Positions 43,333 through 55,077 of a DNA stretch of 64,000 nucleotides are shown here, piece by piece. Positions within the stretch are counted from its first letter, which is position 1; each line of letters begins with the position of its first letter. The notes under the pieces were generated by a model that saw nothing but the letters and a program-made list of their open reading frames with translations, searched no databases and was not told the origin of the DNA. The stretch spans positions 1 to 64,000 of the forward strand of contig JASAMV010006866.1 of NCBI GenBank assembly GCA_030248065.1, written 5' to 3'. Source of the stretch: Rhynchonema sp. JSB1_4. Its lineage: Eukaryota; Nematoda; Chromadorea; Monhysterida; Xyalidae. Made by a program: the position numbers and the translations under genes.

Positions 43333-43734
43333 TTGGTAGCACAATGACTATATGAGAATCCATCCCCATATATTTCCTACATCGGCAAGGAAAGTTTCTG
43401 GCGATTTTTTCAAATTGAATCAGGTTTTGACAAGGAGTTATTTTCTCTTTCTTTTCCCGCTTTATTTATCGGGAGTGATCAACGTGTGTGTGCTGTAATC
43501 GATTTCACACATAAAGCATGTAACACGTGGCTACAGTAACCCGAGCCCGAACCATTTCGGTTGCGTAGAATTCAGGGTGAAACTTCTGCACACGTGTGTT
43601 TCTCATTCTTCTCACTGATAAGCATGCAAAGTTCTTGTCAAAACCTGGTCATATTTGAAAAAATGCGAAATATCCGCCTTTTCAATGCAGGAAAATTAGG
43701 GGGATGGATTCTCATATAGTCATTGTGCGACCAA
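43333..43734. mobile_element. Tc1/mariner-like MITE, same family, copy 2
   Basis: 402 bp, inverted ends TTGGTAGCACAATGACTATA, flanked by TA. The ends match copies 1 and 3 but the interior differs, containing an inverted GAATCCATCCCC/GGGGATGGATTC pair near the ends. It represents a separate subfamily. Confidence 0.78.
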
Positions 43735-44207
43735 TATCACTAATTTTCTGCATGGTTTTATGCGTCATTGAGAGCAACAAAAACAAATCAACGCTCGTCG
43801 TCAACGCTGCCGTCGTTATTCATATTTCATCTCGCTCATTTAGGGCTAATTTGATCTTGACGACCGAGCGTTGACAACTTATGTATGTACAAGTTTGCAG
43901 GCTAAACAATTAGCCAACTTGATTCCCAAATAAAAATTCGTTTGTCAGCTCGATATAAATAGCAGAACAGTCGTGAAATAAACAACACAAAATTCGCTCC
44001 AATAACACTTTTCGTCTCTCGAAAATTAACCAAAACAGTTTCCGGTTCTCATTTTGTCACCAGCCAGGGAGCGTGTCTTCATGGAGATTGGGATCATAGC
44101 AAATGCTGTATTCACAGGTGTCCATTGTCGGTACCACTGTGCCAGCTTAAATATAGAATATTCTTTCGGGTTTTATTAAAATTGAAAGCAATCCATACAC
44201 CTTAGTA

Positions 44208-44481
44208 TTGGTCGCACAATGACTTTATAAGAATTGGTCAACTTTTTTTCCTGATTCGTAAAGAGGGAAAGTGACGGGGCAATGACGTTGCGTTGCGTGA
44301 TCGCACACAAAGCATGTAGTAAAGAGAATGTTTCAGACCTGCGGCAACGTGGTTGATCTGCTACACTATTTTTAGCTGAAAATATTTTGTGAAAATCACA
44401 AATAGCACAGTGTTTAAGAGTGACTTAACTTGAAAATCAGGATGGATTTGATGAATTCTTATATGGTCATTGTGCGACCAA
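44208..44481. mobile_element. Tc1/mariner-like MITE, same family, copy 3
   Basis: 274 bp, inverted ends TTGGTCGCACAATGACT, flanked by TA (44206-44207 and 44482-44483). It is the inverse-orientation sister of copy 1. It lies 18 bp downstream of the stop of the minus-strand cysteine-rich gene. Confidence 0.82.
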
Positions 44482-44499
44482 TACCAAGCATGGTCTTAA

Positions 44500-46020
44500 T
44501 TAACCCTCATGTAGTGTACAGATGTTGAGGTCACAGCACGGGTCGCAGAAGTAACCGGTCACTTTGGTCATGCATGCTCCGGGGAATTCCACAGTTTCGC
44601 AGTCGAGTACTGTGGTCATGTCTGTTCCATAGGGAAAACAATCCTCACTCACACTGCATGGTGTCATCTGCTCCGCTGATAACGTGTGAAGAAATTGTTT
44701 TGTTAAGGTTTGATCACGATTAACATTGCAACAAATGAGCTTTTTTAAATGAGACACACTCACTCTGCACCAAATTTTGCACGCAAACCCAGTTCGGATC
44801 CAGATAACAGCCATAGCCGTTCGCTTCGTCACATTCAAAGTGCGTCGTCTGGTATTCGTACGGGTTATTTAAGTAAGGCTGGTCAGTCCCGGAGCACTGC
44901 TGGCCAGCAGCGAGCTTGTCTGAACAAAAAAACTTTGTGCAAAACTTTATGTTTCGATGAAAATAATTTGCGTCAAACCAACTTTTGCTGCACAAATGCA
45001 TTACGCAGTAGTCGATGCACTCGTACGGGCCTTCGCACCACTCGACAGGCTCAGACACTGAAAGTATGTCATTGTCATTTAAACGGTCGTTTATTCACTG
45101 AAAGAGAAAGTAATGGGGAGTTAGTGCAAAAATGCAAACCCTCACTAAACGACAAAAAAAACAAAATAAATCAACGATTATACTTCCGAGACATCCGTGA
45201 CCAGTGCTGTTGCACCTTTCGCTCACACACTCGCTGTCAACTGAGCAAGGCTGGCCCTTGCTCTTCAGATTCGTGTTGCTGGGTGGTGTGGTTGTGTACT
45301 GCTCCTTTCGACCCCAAGCGTAACCTACAAACAAATGCTGCGCAAGAAAATCAGAACAATTTATTTGGAATTAACGGTGCTCAGGATTGTGGTAGTGTAA
45401 GGCCGCTCTCTGACAAAAGCAAAAAGCAAAAAGCAAAAAGTTCACAACACACTTTTTGCTTTTTGCTTTTTGCTTTTGTCAGAGAGCAAAAGCAAAAAGT
45501 TGACTTTTTGCTTTTTGCTTTTTGCTTTTTTGCTCTCTGACAAAAGCAGCGCGCACAAGCAGCAAACATTAGCGTGTTCCAGACCTGTGTAATTTTTGAT
45601 TTTCGGGTTTGTGCAGCCTGGTTTTGGGTGTAAAAAGTCATGATGACTTTTTGCTTTTTTTCAAGTTTTTGCTTTTTGCTTTTGCTCTCTGACGAAAGCA
45701 AAAAGCAAAAAGCAAAAAGTCAACTTTTTGCTTTTGCTCTCTGACAAAAGCAAAAAGCAAAAAGCGAAAAGTGTGTGGTAAACTTTTTGCTTTTTGCTTT
45801 TGTCAGAGAGCGGCCTAAACGACTGAACAATTCGTTATTCCTGACCAGCAGAGGCAATGCCAACGCAACCGAGCAACACAAGAATCGATTTCAAGATGAT
45901 TTTTCTTTTATGTTGTTCTCCGAGTTGAATTTGAAATGACCAGAATTGAGTCTGAAATGTCGAACCAATGTATTGATCATTTTGCGAACTGAAGATATCC
46001 GAAATTTTCCGTTTCTTCAC
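44500..46020 (-). CDS. Secreted cysteine-rich protein, family not recognised
   Basis: Five exons close in phase to 240 aa: 46020-45846, 45324-45184, 45057-44983, 44919-44764 and 44675-44500. The first exon contains a signal-like hydrophobic segment (ILKSILVLLGCVGIASAG) preceded by about 40 polar residues. That is an unusually long N-region, so the true start may be on another exon or further 3'. The mature part has a Thr/Pro stretch, then about 23 cysteines in clusters such as CSVDSECVSERC, CEGPYECIDYC and GYFCDPCCDLNICTL. The CSVDSEC...C spacing resembles small extracellular disulphide domains, but I could not name one. Exon 3 uses a GTTGGT donor. A 415-bp MITE fills most of intron 1. Confidence 0.65.
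45401..45815. mobile_element. PIF/Harbinger-like MITE, TIR GGCCGCTCTCTGACAAAAGC
   Basis: 415 bp, inverted ends GGCCGCTCTCTGACAAAAGC, with the 3-bp duplication TAA (45398-45400 and 45816-45818). The arms contain expanded AAAAAGC repeats in both directions, which can form extensive hairpins. A unique core (45548-45640) is shared with 50841-51107. The long open frame across it (263 codons on the plus strand) is repeat-driven and rejected as coding. Confidence 0.83.
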
Positions 46021-47020
46021 ACGGATGTGGGCACCATCTGGATTAAAAACAAACTAATTCGGGTATCTTCAAATTGGTTCTGAAACCAAAATCAAAGCAG
46101 CCAACAGTTCAAGTAAGAGCTTACTACGACAATCGGAAGGGAGTTCATATCACAGCCAACTTGATATGTATAAGAGTCAAAGTTTTTCTAAAGTGCGAGA
46201 TTCACAAACACGGCTTTACCTGCTGTCTTTTTCGTTGATTTGTTGGGATTTGCTAAGAACTGTTGAATTGGTTTTTATCAATACTGTCCACCACACACTA
46301 ATGTTGTTGTAGACTGCCCTGTAACACATTTTAGACAATACGTTGCCACAAGGGCACTATGGTGGCGACGTGCAGACCTCAATTTAATTAAGATACTTTT
46401 TGGAATCAAATAAAGCCATCTGTTTCACATGCTTCCAAGGGATGCCGTTGCTTAATCACATCAGCAAACTATTTTTTTGGCGTCGAAAATTTGACAACAG
46501 CTGTTGTGACAAACAAATTCCCAAAGTAATTCTGGAAGATTTGGAACCGAGATACAAACATCTGGAACTGACGACCACCAGTACTGAACACGGAAGGGCT
46601 TCTCCGGCTCTGGCTTGGTTGGGTTTGTGAGTAAGTGGGTTAGGCGTCACACTGAGGTATTGACCCTGGCCTATAGGAAACTAACACGATCTCCTTCAGA
46701 AAGATGAGTAGCGAAAGCGCAGCAGCAACCCAATCGTTTCTGATCGTGTCCGCCTGCACCGACACACACATTACACTCCATGGAACAAGTACAGATGAGA
46801 TTTGCACGGTGTCAGTATTTGGCAGCACTTTAAAGGGGATCATTTTATTGAAAAAAGTATGGCAAGCCAGACAACAGAAAACTCATCATGCCTGATGACG
46901 TCCATGGGCCAATGCCTTCTTGATCTCTTGAGTACATTTTTGCGTTCGTAGTCGATCCTCCGCTCCGCAAAGCCAGAGAATTTTATCTCAAGCCAAGAGA
47001 AAATTTCCGAAAAAAAATTC
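46021..47020. other. No gene recognised
   Basis: Intergenic between the cysteine-rich gene (minus) and the zinc-finger gene cluster (plus). Short open frames only. Confidence 0.4.
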
Positions 47021-47442
47021 CCGTATTGTCGGAAATAGAACCCGGGGGGTCTATTTTTTCACTGGGGTCATTTTGGGGGGGGTTCAATTTATGGGGGGGT
47101 CAATTATTGGGGGGTTATATTTTTCATTTGGCCCCCCGACGAAAAAAATCATTGTTAATAATGCCCCTAAAAATGGCTTGTTTTCGGTATTTTCAAACTT
47201 TAACAGCGGCAATTATGCTTAAAAAGCTGTATTCTGTTGCGTACGCAAGCTTAAACAACGTTTGAGACAACAACACAGCCCTACCATACCACTAATCTGT
47301 GGTACGGTGAAGGTTGGGGTGGGGTTCTATTAATGGGGGGGGGTCAATTAATGGGGGGTTCTATTTTTGATTTCGAGCCATTTAGGGGGGTTCAATTAAT
47401 GGGGGGTCAATTAATGCGGGGGTTCTATTTCCGACAATACGG
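47021..47442. mobile_element. G-run MITE, TIR CCGTATTGTCGGAAATAGAA
   Basis: 422 bp with inverted ends CCGTATTGTCGGAAATAGAA followed by G runs and repeated GGTCAATTAATGGGGG. No target duplication could be read with confidence. It lies 110 bp upstream of the first zinc-finger gene's ATG. Confidence 0.65.
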
Positions 47443-47553
47443 TAGGTTCGCGTTTGTTTTCAGAATTATGGAAGCCTGAATGACAGGCAGAAGCCAGGTT
47501 TGTTGTTTTCAGACATTTTATTTTGTTCATTTTTTCAGAGTCTGATTTTGACG

Positions 47554-50500
47554 ATGCCGCCAATTTCGACAACGGCTGACGCCGGCGGTGGAGTGCCGGG
47601 CATCAGTGTCGATTTGGCCGATGAAGAAACCGTGCACGTTTATGAAGAATGTGAATTCTGCGCGGGTCTTTTCCCGCTGCCGACGCTCGACTCACATATT
47701 CAGCTGGGACATGCGTTTGAGTGGAAGTCAGTCGTTTTTCTGAAATTTATGTTTTTGTGGCCAGTGTGGCGGTGGCAGGCAAATGGCTGCAAGCAGAGAT
47801 TAGGACCGGGCCGGCCCGGCACGGAAATTTGGAGGTTCGGGCCGGGCCTTTCAGATTCGGGTCAGTGAATTACCGTAAAAACCTAAATAGAAGGGGGGGC
47901 TCTATTAACTCACTGACCCCATTTTGGGGGGGCTCTATTACGGGGGGGGGCTCTATTCCGGGGGGGCCTCTATTAATTCACTGACCCGAACCTGAAAAAT
48001 TGTTCTCAGAAATACCCCCCAAAACCCCTAAAAAGGGGTTTGAAAGGATGTTTTTTCGCTTGTAATCGCATTTATTCGTGCCTATTAGTCAATAGGAGGC
48101 GTATTATGTGCTCTGAACGAACAACAAACGTGCATAAATGTACCTGTACACCACTATCAAGCCTTAATACACTACAGTATAGGGGATGTTACTTAGGGGG
48201 GGGGCTCTCTTCCGGGGGGGCCTCTAGTAATTCACTGACCCCTTTTTGGGGGGGCTGTATTACGGGGGGGGGCTCTATTCCGGGGGGGGCTGTATGTAGG
48301 TTTTTACGGTAATAGAGCCCCCGGAATAGAGCCCCCGCATCCGCAATAGAGCCCCCCAGCCCCCCCCCCCCCCCCCAAATGGGGTCAGTGAATTAATAGA
48401 GTCCCCTTCCATTTAGGTTTTTACGGTATGCACATTTTTTGTGGGACCCAAACCCAAATGGACCCTTTTTATGGAGATGTCAAAATACCCTTTTTTGAAG
48501 AATTTTTTCCAAAAAGAGGCAAAAATCGGTCAAATTTTCTACCTCAAAAAGTGACTTTCCTGAATTTGGGTCTTCCCCCCCTTCCCCCCCAGGGAGGTAC
48601 ACTAACCGCACGGAAAAAAGGGGTGGGATGGGTACACTAACCGCCGCGCCGGACCAGGAACTACACTGGGCTGTCATAGGATTTCACAGTTCCTCCACCA
48701 AAAGTCTTAGGGTTTCCCAAAAGGCGGCCGGGATGATCGGCCCGAAAAGACCCGACATCATCGAATTGCAAGTTTTTCGATTTTAGTGAAAAGCTGGCTC
48801 GAGTACAAAAAAATAATCGCCACAAAACGGGCCAAAAAGCGCGTAAAACAAGTGTTTTCGACCGACTTCAACACTCTTCAAGAACACCCTCGTCACTTTG
48901 AACAAATGTTGCGCTGAAATTGTTATATTTTTCGAAATTACGTTCTTAAGTACTGAAAAAATATTTGAAAAAAACTGTTTTTTTCCGCGAAAATAAAAAA
49001 CGGTTCTTTATGACAGCATAGCACTGGAAAAAACGTTTTTTTTTCAGGAAAAACCTTTTTTCCAGCTGCAACTATAGTGTTGCGTGGCACAACTTCCGAG
49101 ATTTTGGACTGAATTCTTGCTCGACGTTTGGCTTTCGGGTGTGGGTCGGTTGTCATTTCGTGGCAGGGATGCTCTTGTTGTTATGCTGCCGCCAGGAATT
49201 GCGCGCTGACCTTGTCTAGATGAACCAAGTTGGGGGGTGGAGGGGGAAGTAGGGTGGGTACTGTACCATACTAGTTTTTCGCTTGCGAATTTTAATGTGG
49301 TAAGCATAGTAGTGGCTGGGGGGGGGGGTTGGGGGGGTTACCCCCCTCTCAGTACTTACCTACCACAAAACCCGAGGGGGGGTTGAGTACTTACCTCTCA
49401 CAACTCCAAATCATACCTCTCACAAACAATTTTATACCTTTTTGAGGCAAAAATCGGTGTTTTTTGACCTTATTTTCCCAAAAATCGCGCGCTCCGCGCG
49501 CAAACCCACCCATAATACCTATTTTTAGGCGATTTTCGGCGAAAATTTTGAAAAAGTACTATTTTTACCTCAATTTTTGGCCAAAATTGTATCACAAAAA
49601 CGGTGTTTTTTCGCCTTTTTGGGTGACCAAAATCATACCTCTCACGCTTCCGGTCCCAACCCCGCATCATACTTACCTCCCACACATGGGCCTGCCACTA
49701 CCTGCCTGGTAAGCTCGCGCAGCACGCAATTTTTTGCACTTAGGGTTGGGTGCGAATTTTTATGTCCGACACAGGTCCAAGTACAAGGCCGGCCCCGATT
49801 CCTATTGCCACCTTTGCAGCGGCAACAACCGTCTGCTGAATGTGCACCGTCGCGTGTTCGCCGTCACCCCACTCGAGAGCAGCGTGATCTTCAAACGAGC
49901 CTCGGATTTCGACCCGCGTCGATTGGCGAAACGCGTTGAGCAGCAGGAAACGATCACGATCAAGACTGAGATTCAAGAAGCTGATGAGTTGATCAATAAC
50001 GGAGCTTCGGGCGATGGCGATCAGCCAAGTACCAGCAGTGCGGATGTGGAAGTACAGGAATGGAAATACTGCGCTGATTCGACCACCCCGCCACCGTCCA
50101 GCAGAAAACGACAGCGCAGATCTGGTTGGTCGACCTTGTTTAATGTCAGCTACATTTATGGTCTCGGTGTCAGCGATTTCACTTGAATTGGGATGGTATT
50201 TTGAATGGTGGGATTATTCAAGACCACAAATTGCTCGTTTGAAAATGCAAGGATGCAACACATGTATTGTCAATTGCCATTCATTGCCCAATGCTTGTGG
50301 TTTTTCAAATAATGACTGACTATTATCAATACAATCAGGCCAGCGCAAGCAACATCTGCTGTCTGCTTCTAGCAACAACAACGTCGTCACCCGGCGATCC
50401 GAACAGCGCCAATTGGCGTCGACGATTCAAGACTAAGAAGAAGCAACTGGATCGATTACGAGCTGAACGACGATTGCAGGATGAGGATGAGATGCGAATA

Positions 50501-53500
50501 CCGCGATTGAAACATTCGGTCAAGGCCGACCCCGATGTGACTACGAATGGGCCGTTCTTGTCTCCGGATGATTTCTATAAACGATTGAGTTTCATGGAGG
50601 ATCTGGCTCCTGGACGGTTGGTTAATATGCTGATGGTAGATTTTTCATATTTTTGTTTGGTTTGCTAAGCTGTTGCAACTGCGGAATTGTTTATTGACTA
50701 GGGTTAGAGGTCGGACGGAAACCCGACACCTGACACCCTTCATCTGGAGGCACACGACACTTACACTCTTTTTGGCACCCGACCCCACCTTTCTTACTCG
50801 TTCATTGACCGACACACTTCGGTATATATCGAAACATTCAGGCCGCTCTCTGACAAAAGCAAAAAGTTTACAACACACTTTTTGATTTTTGCTTTTGTCA
50901 GAGAGCAAAAGCAAAAAGTTGTGAAGCGCGCACAAGCAGCAAACACTAGCGTGTCCCAGACCTGTGTAATTTTTGATTTTCGTTGTGCAGCCTGGTTTGG
51001 ACATAAAAAGTCATGATGACTTTTTGCCTTTTTTCAAGTTTTTGCTTTTGCCTGTGACAAAAGCAAAAAGTGTGTAGTAAACTTTTTGCTTTTGTCAGAG
51101 AGCGGCCTCACAGTTCAAAAATGCATCGTGACCAAGCAAGTGCAAGAGACAAGATCAGATGCGACGATCAGAGTCTCAGTGTCAAAAATTGCTATGAAGA
51201 GAAGACCTACAATTGCTAAAAAATATTACAGAGTGATCGAAGCCGATGAATGTGAGGTGAGTTCAACAGGCAACATCACCTGGCTGCCCATGGATGATTT
51301 CAACATCAAGATTGCACTCCACTACGTGTCCGCTTGTGGAGATCGACCGTATCTCATGTCAAAACAGGTTGGTTGATTCTGCTTATGGATGTTTCGGGCA
51401 ACTCACTGCTGTTACATTATTGTAACGTACCAGTGGAGTGCAGTGGGGCTAACTTCTTTTCGGAGGTCAATTGGCCAGTGGTGTTTGCACCGACGAGGCC
51501 TGGCACCTCGGCCGTATGTGAAAACAGGCCGAAACGGGCAAAACTCGCTGCTGTCACATTATTATTACTTGTCAAACGTAGTGATCAGTTCCGCCCGAAG
51601 TTAGCAGCGTAAGTAAATCTCGAACTATCATTGCTGCAATTTGTCGCGTGAGGTAGGCAAGATCGCCGCGCTTGATGTAGTAAACACATTATCGACTGCT
51701 AAATAATAAACTTCTTTCACCCTTCAAAAATGTTCAGGTTCCAACTCGCATTCCCACTGATCGTTCCAAAGCATTTATATTCCACACCAAAGAGGCCAAG
51801 GAGAGATATCCGGATCTCGAGTTGGCTGCGTGCAGTTTTGCTGACTTGGAAGAAGATCCCGGTGGGAATTCTTTCTCGCATTCATTATTTTTTTTTATCA
51901 CTGCGCTCCAAAACATTGGCATTAACACTGTATCGTGAAAATGTTTGTCTGTTTTCAGGGCCGCTCACTCCTCTCGGTTTTCGTCAATACATTTGTCGAC
52001 TGAATATTGATGGCGATTGGGAAACGCATTCATTCGCTCTTGAGGCCGTCGATAACTTGAAACGAAGTGGATTTACGCACGTGGTTTGTGTTGTTTTGGA
52101 ACTACGTCGCCGCTTGAGAGCCTTGATTGTTTTCTTACACACTCAAACACAATAATAGCAATTTATCTACTTGCAGGCATATCTGCGTTATTGGACTTTG
52201 AACTCGTGTCCCGATCTGGTGAAATTTCGTGTTGGGTTCTGTGATGTGGATACGCTGGTGAAATTCCGAGTTAGCTCAGCATCAGCAACTTGAAGCTTAT
52301 TGATTCTTATGAACTTAGTTCCTTCAATTTGAAATTCTTTTAGTCCTCAAACCCGAAGAAGAAATTCGACAACTACGACCTAGATATGGTGCACTATTGC
52401 TGGGTTGGTCAGCCGCGACGCTTCACTATTTTCGAGAAAGCACCCAAAATCAACGGATTGCTGGCGACACCGACCAAGCTGCCCGATCAGTATCACACGC
52501 ACACGAATGCGGTCATAAAACGACAGACGGAGGAACTGAGAGCACTGAGGGAACGGTGAGTGTTTTGATTTTGTGACGGTTCCTCCAGAAAAAAACGCTC
52601 TGAATGCAAGATAATGTAGTGCTGAAAGTTTGGGGACAATGTTGCTCAAAGGCAGTCGGGAATGCAAACGCTGAGAATTTGATGACAATTTTTCGACATT
52701 ATGATACGAAATACAAAATAACTTGGCAAATTGTATTGTTTTCTAGTGTCGTGCAAGGTCATCCGGGTTTGCGAAGTTCGGAGCTGCGCCGAGTTGATAT
52801 CAGCATGAACGGACCATTCGCACCGTTCGAGATCTTTTCGCAACGAATGCTCAATAATCGTCATGCCATGCCGACCGAGTTGGTCTTTCTTTTGACGTCC
52901 TCAGTTTTAACTGGTAGATTGAAATGCGATCTTGCTATCGCGTAATTTCCGGTCACTAAAGTTCGTTTAGAGTCAACAATGCACAACATGGTTGTGTTGG
53001 TAATCAGATGGCTAGCGGTATATTAGGCATCAAAGTAGCAGTTGTACAGCACATTCTCTCCTTAGTCAACCTCCGTTTGGTGAATTTCTTCGTGTAATGA
53101 AGAATAGGTTCCCAATCTACAGTCTGCCGTTTACTTCTAGTTTCGAGCGTGTCGTGAATACTTATTCTTGGACTCCCGCCTTGTCATTCACAGCAGGTGG
53201 GATCCGATCGATTCACTGAAATGAGAGTAGACTGTGTGTCGGTGTCAGTGTTACGCTACACCTCAAGTTTCAGGCTTCTTGCGCCGAGCGATTGCAAACC
53301 CGACAAAAACGAGGTCACCTGGTTGCCGCTGGAATTTCTGAACGCCAGAATCGCCGCTCAATATTTACTATCAGCCAAAGACCATCCCTATTTGGTGTCG
53401 AAGAAGATTCCTCGAAATCTGCCGAACGACCGATCGAAAGGCTTCATTTTCGACCTGTGCCGAGCGCGACAGACCGATCCGAGGGTGAATTGGGATATGG

Positions 53501-54664
53501 AAACGAACGTGGACTTTTGCGAACAACACGGCAACGTCGGCGTCGGTTGGTCAGAGTTTTTACATTTTGTAATTTTATGTTTATCTTTTATTTTATTTTC
53601 TCTCCGAGATACTTTTCATTGAGATTATCAAAAAATAAAACACCATGTTCGCAAAGCTCTCATCTCTTCACTTTTCCATTTTATCGTGTGTGCTTCCAGC
53701 AAACAATGAACTTCCAGTTTGCAGCTTGTTATTTTGTGATAAATCATGGGATTGCGTTTGGGCACTTGCGTATCATTAAACCGAACAGCGTGTGCGTTGT
53801 TTTCAGAAGGTTCGCACAAGATCCGTAATCAGGCACTGCAAATCCGCGTTGATTATCAATTGCACGCGTGTTATATGGATGTGGATGGCAAGGTGCAGAC
53901 GCGAAAGTATGAGTACAACATCAGACGTAAAGCCAAGCAACAGCACTGGATTGAGAAAAGCACGCATATTGTTAGTGGTCTTGGGTTTGTTTTCTTTATT
54001 TTTGCACTTTTTATCAACACCAAATATCTTTGTAGATGCGACTATCCTATTCGTACATGCGAGCATGCCCGGATTTGGTTAAATACCGTTGTTGCATCAC
54101 AACCAAGGAATCGTATTTACAACAAGAAGTGGGTTTCTTCTCCGTTTTGTTTTTGTCATACACATGCTTCGTGACAAAAAATTCAAACTAATCTTTATTC
54201 AGAACTGTCGCAAACTGACCGGAATGTACTACTCCGGCGCCAAGCACACAACGAAGTTCGATATGGTACTGATCTACTATTTCTGGATATGGAATCCACG
54301 CCCTTTCCGTCTCGTAGGGTATAAGGTTAGTTACTTTTGAATTGTTCTGTAATGATGTTACAAGTTTTGTTTTGCATAAAATTAACATTGCAGCTCGTTT
54401 GTGAAAACAGGTCGAAACGGGCAACATGAGCAGGCTGTACAATTCACATTACAGGTGACACCAACATCAGAATGGGACAAAGGCCCGCTGCAGCGATCGA
54501 AGAAGAAGCAGCGAAACTCGCTGCCTTCGCCGGGCTCGGACTCGACTGACGCTGGGCAGGAACCTGCAGATCAGTATATGCAACCTGGCGCAGACTATGA
54601 CGCGACCATGGAGGATGAATCGTTATTGGGTGTATTGGCTGCTAATGACTTGCCGTCCGCATAA
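47554..54664 (+). CDS. Two-module zinc-finger protein, paralogue A of a tandem family
   Basis: Fourteen exons close in phase to 815 aa: 47554-47726, 49775-50124, 50373-50616, 51232-51367, 51738-51861, 51959-52080, 52177-52269, 52344-52555, 52747-52878, 53274-53545, 53807-53970, 54036-54128, 54203-54325 and 54455-54664. Residues about 33-53 form a C-x2-C-x11-H-x4-H finger (CEFCAGLFPLPTLDSHIQLGH), reminiscent of UBZ-type ubiquitin-binding fingers. A second CHLC pair opens exon 2. A low-complexity linker with a basic patch (RKRQRRS) follows. Two copies of an unrecognised module come next (about 225-440 and 490-745). Each runs NGPF, WLP..., PYLxSK, a DGDW/DGK strand, SCPDLVK and xYYxWxxxPRxF. The acidic C-terminus includes YDATMEDE. 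The ATG follows a TTTTTTCAG by 17 nt, a possible trans-splice site. Function unknown. The pattern suggests a nuclear or cytosolic protein, as no signal peptide or membrane segment is seen. Confidence 0.8.
47871..48427. mobile_element. MITE of the TACCGTAAAAACC family, in intron 1 of paralogue A
   Basis: Starts TACCGTAAAAACCTAAATAG and ends with the inverse at 48427. A further internal copy of the end lies at 48300-48311, indicating a partial tandem or nested second element. The centre (48030-48200) matches 25830-26000 in inverse orientation. It is preceded by GC-rich GGGCCGG repeats (47800-47870). Confidence 0.65.
48430..48668. mobile_element. Truncated hAT-like MITE (CAGTGTAGTTCC family)
   Basis: The right part matches 9191-9370 in inverse orientation. 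It contains TTTTTCCAAAAAGAGGC and ACACTAACCGCCGCGCC and ends GGACCAGGAACTACACTG at 48668. The left end is missing. Confidence 0.6.
49075..49215 (-). mobile_element. Short LINE fragment
   Basis: About 140 bp match 57731-57870 of the LINE fragment below. Shared stretches include CGACGTTTGGCTTTCG and GCCGCCAGGAATTGCGCGCTGACC. One edge abuts a CTGCAACTATAGT repeat (48960-49078). It sits in intron 1 of paralogue A. Confidence 0.7.
49305..49703. mobile_element. Intact paralogue of the outer nest element (empty-site reference)
   Basis: Begins CATAGTAGTGGCTGGGG and ends GGGCCTGCCACTACC. It matches the three outer pieces at 25374-27789 without their insertions. It keeps the undisrupted junctions GTACTATTTTTACCTC and ATACCTCTCACGCTTCC. 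A possible imperfect 8-bp duplication (GTGGTAAG/CTGGTAAG) flanks it. Confidence 0.7.
50841..51107. mobile_element. PIF/Harbinger-like MITE, second copy of the GGCCGCTCTCTGAC family
   Basis: 267 bp with the same inverted ends as 45401-45815 and the 3-bp duplication TCA (50838-50840 and 51108-51110). The core GCGCACAAGCAGCAAACA...CAGACCTGTGTAATTT is shared, but the AAAAAGC arrays are shorter. It lies in intron 3 of paralogue A. Confidence 0.83.
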
Positions 54665-55077
54665 ATTTTGTATATTTTTTGCAAAAAAACATACATTCTT
54701 GAAAAAATTGACAAGTTTGCAAAATATGAATCTTGTGCACATAGAATGTTTTCGTACTGTATCCTGTTATGTTCTTCTTCTGTGGGTTGGCTGTGTGGTG
54801 CAAAGTTGTTCACATTTCATTAGGTTACTATTCTTGTCTTGATCCATAGGCAAATGTTCTCTTGTACTATTGTGATTTTTTTGGTCGTGGTATGTGTGCA
54901 AGTTTTGTGATTTCTTTTTCTTCATTTTTGATAAAAATTCTGTCTATTCGCAGCTATGTACATTTTCATAACGAAATGGTTACCGTATGGCTTCCTGGAC
55001 GCCTATTTATGAGCGTCGTACTTTCTCCCATAGCGAATGATAAAAATGGCTACATTGATTAATTTTTCATCCCAAGA

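Noticed and set aside
44749..45540. 263-codon plus-strand open frame
   Set aside because: It runs antisense through supported exons of the cysteine-rich gene and then into AAAAAGC repeats of a MITE. No domain or signal.
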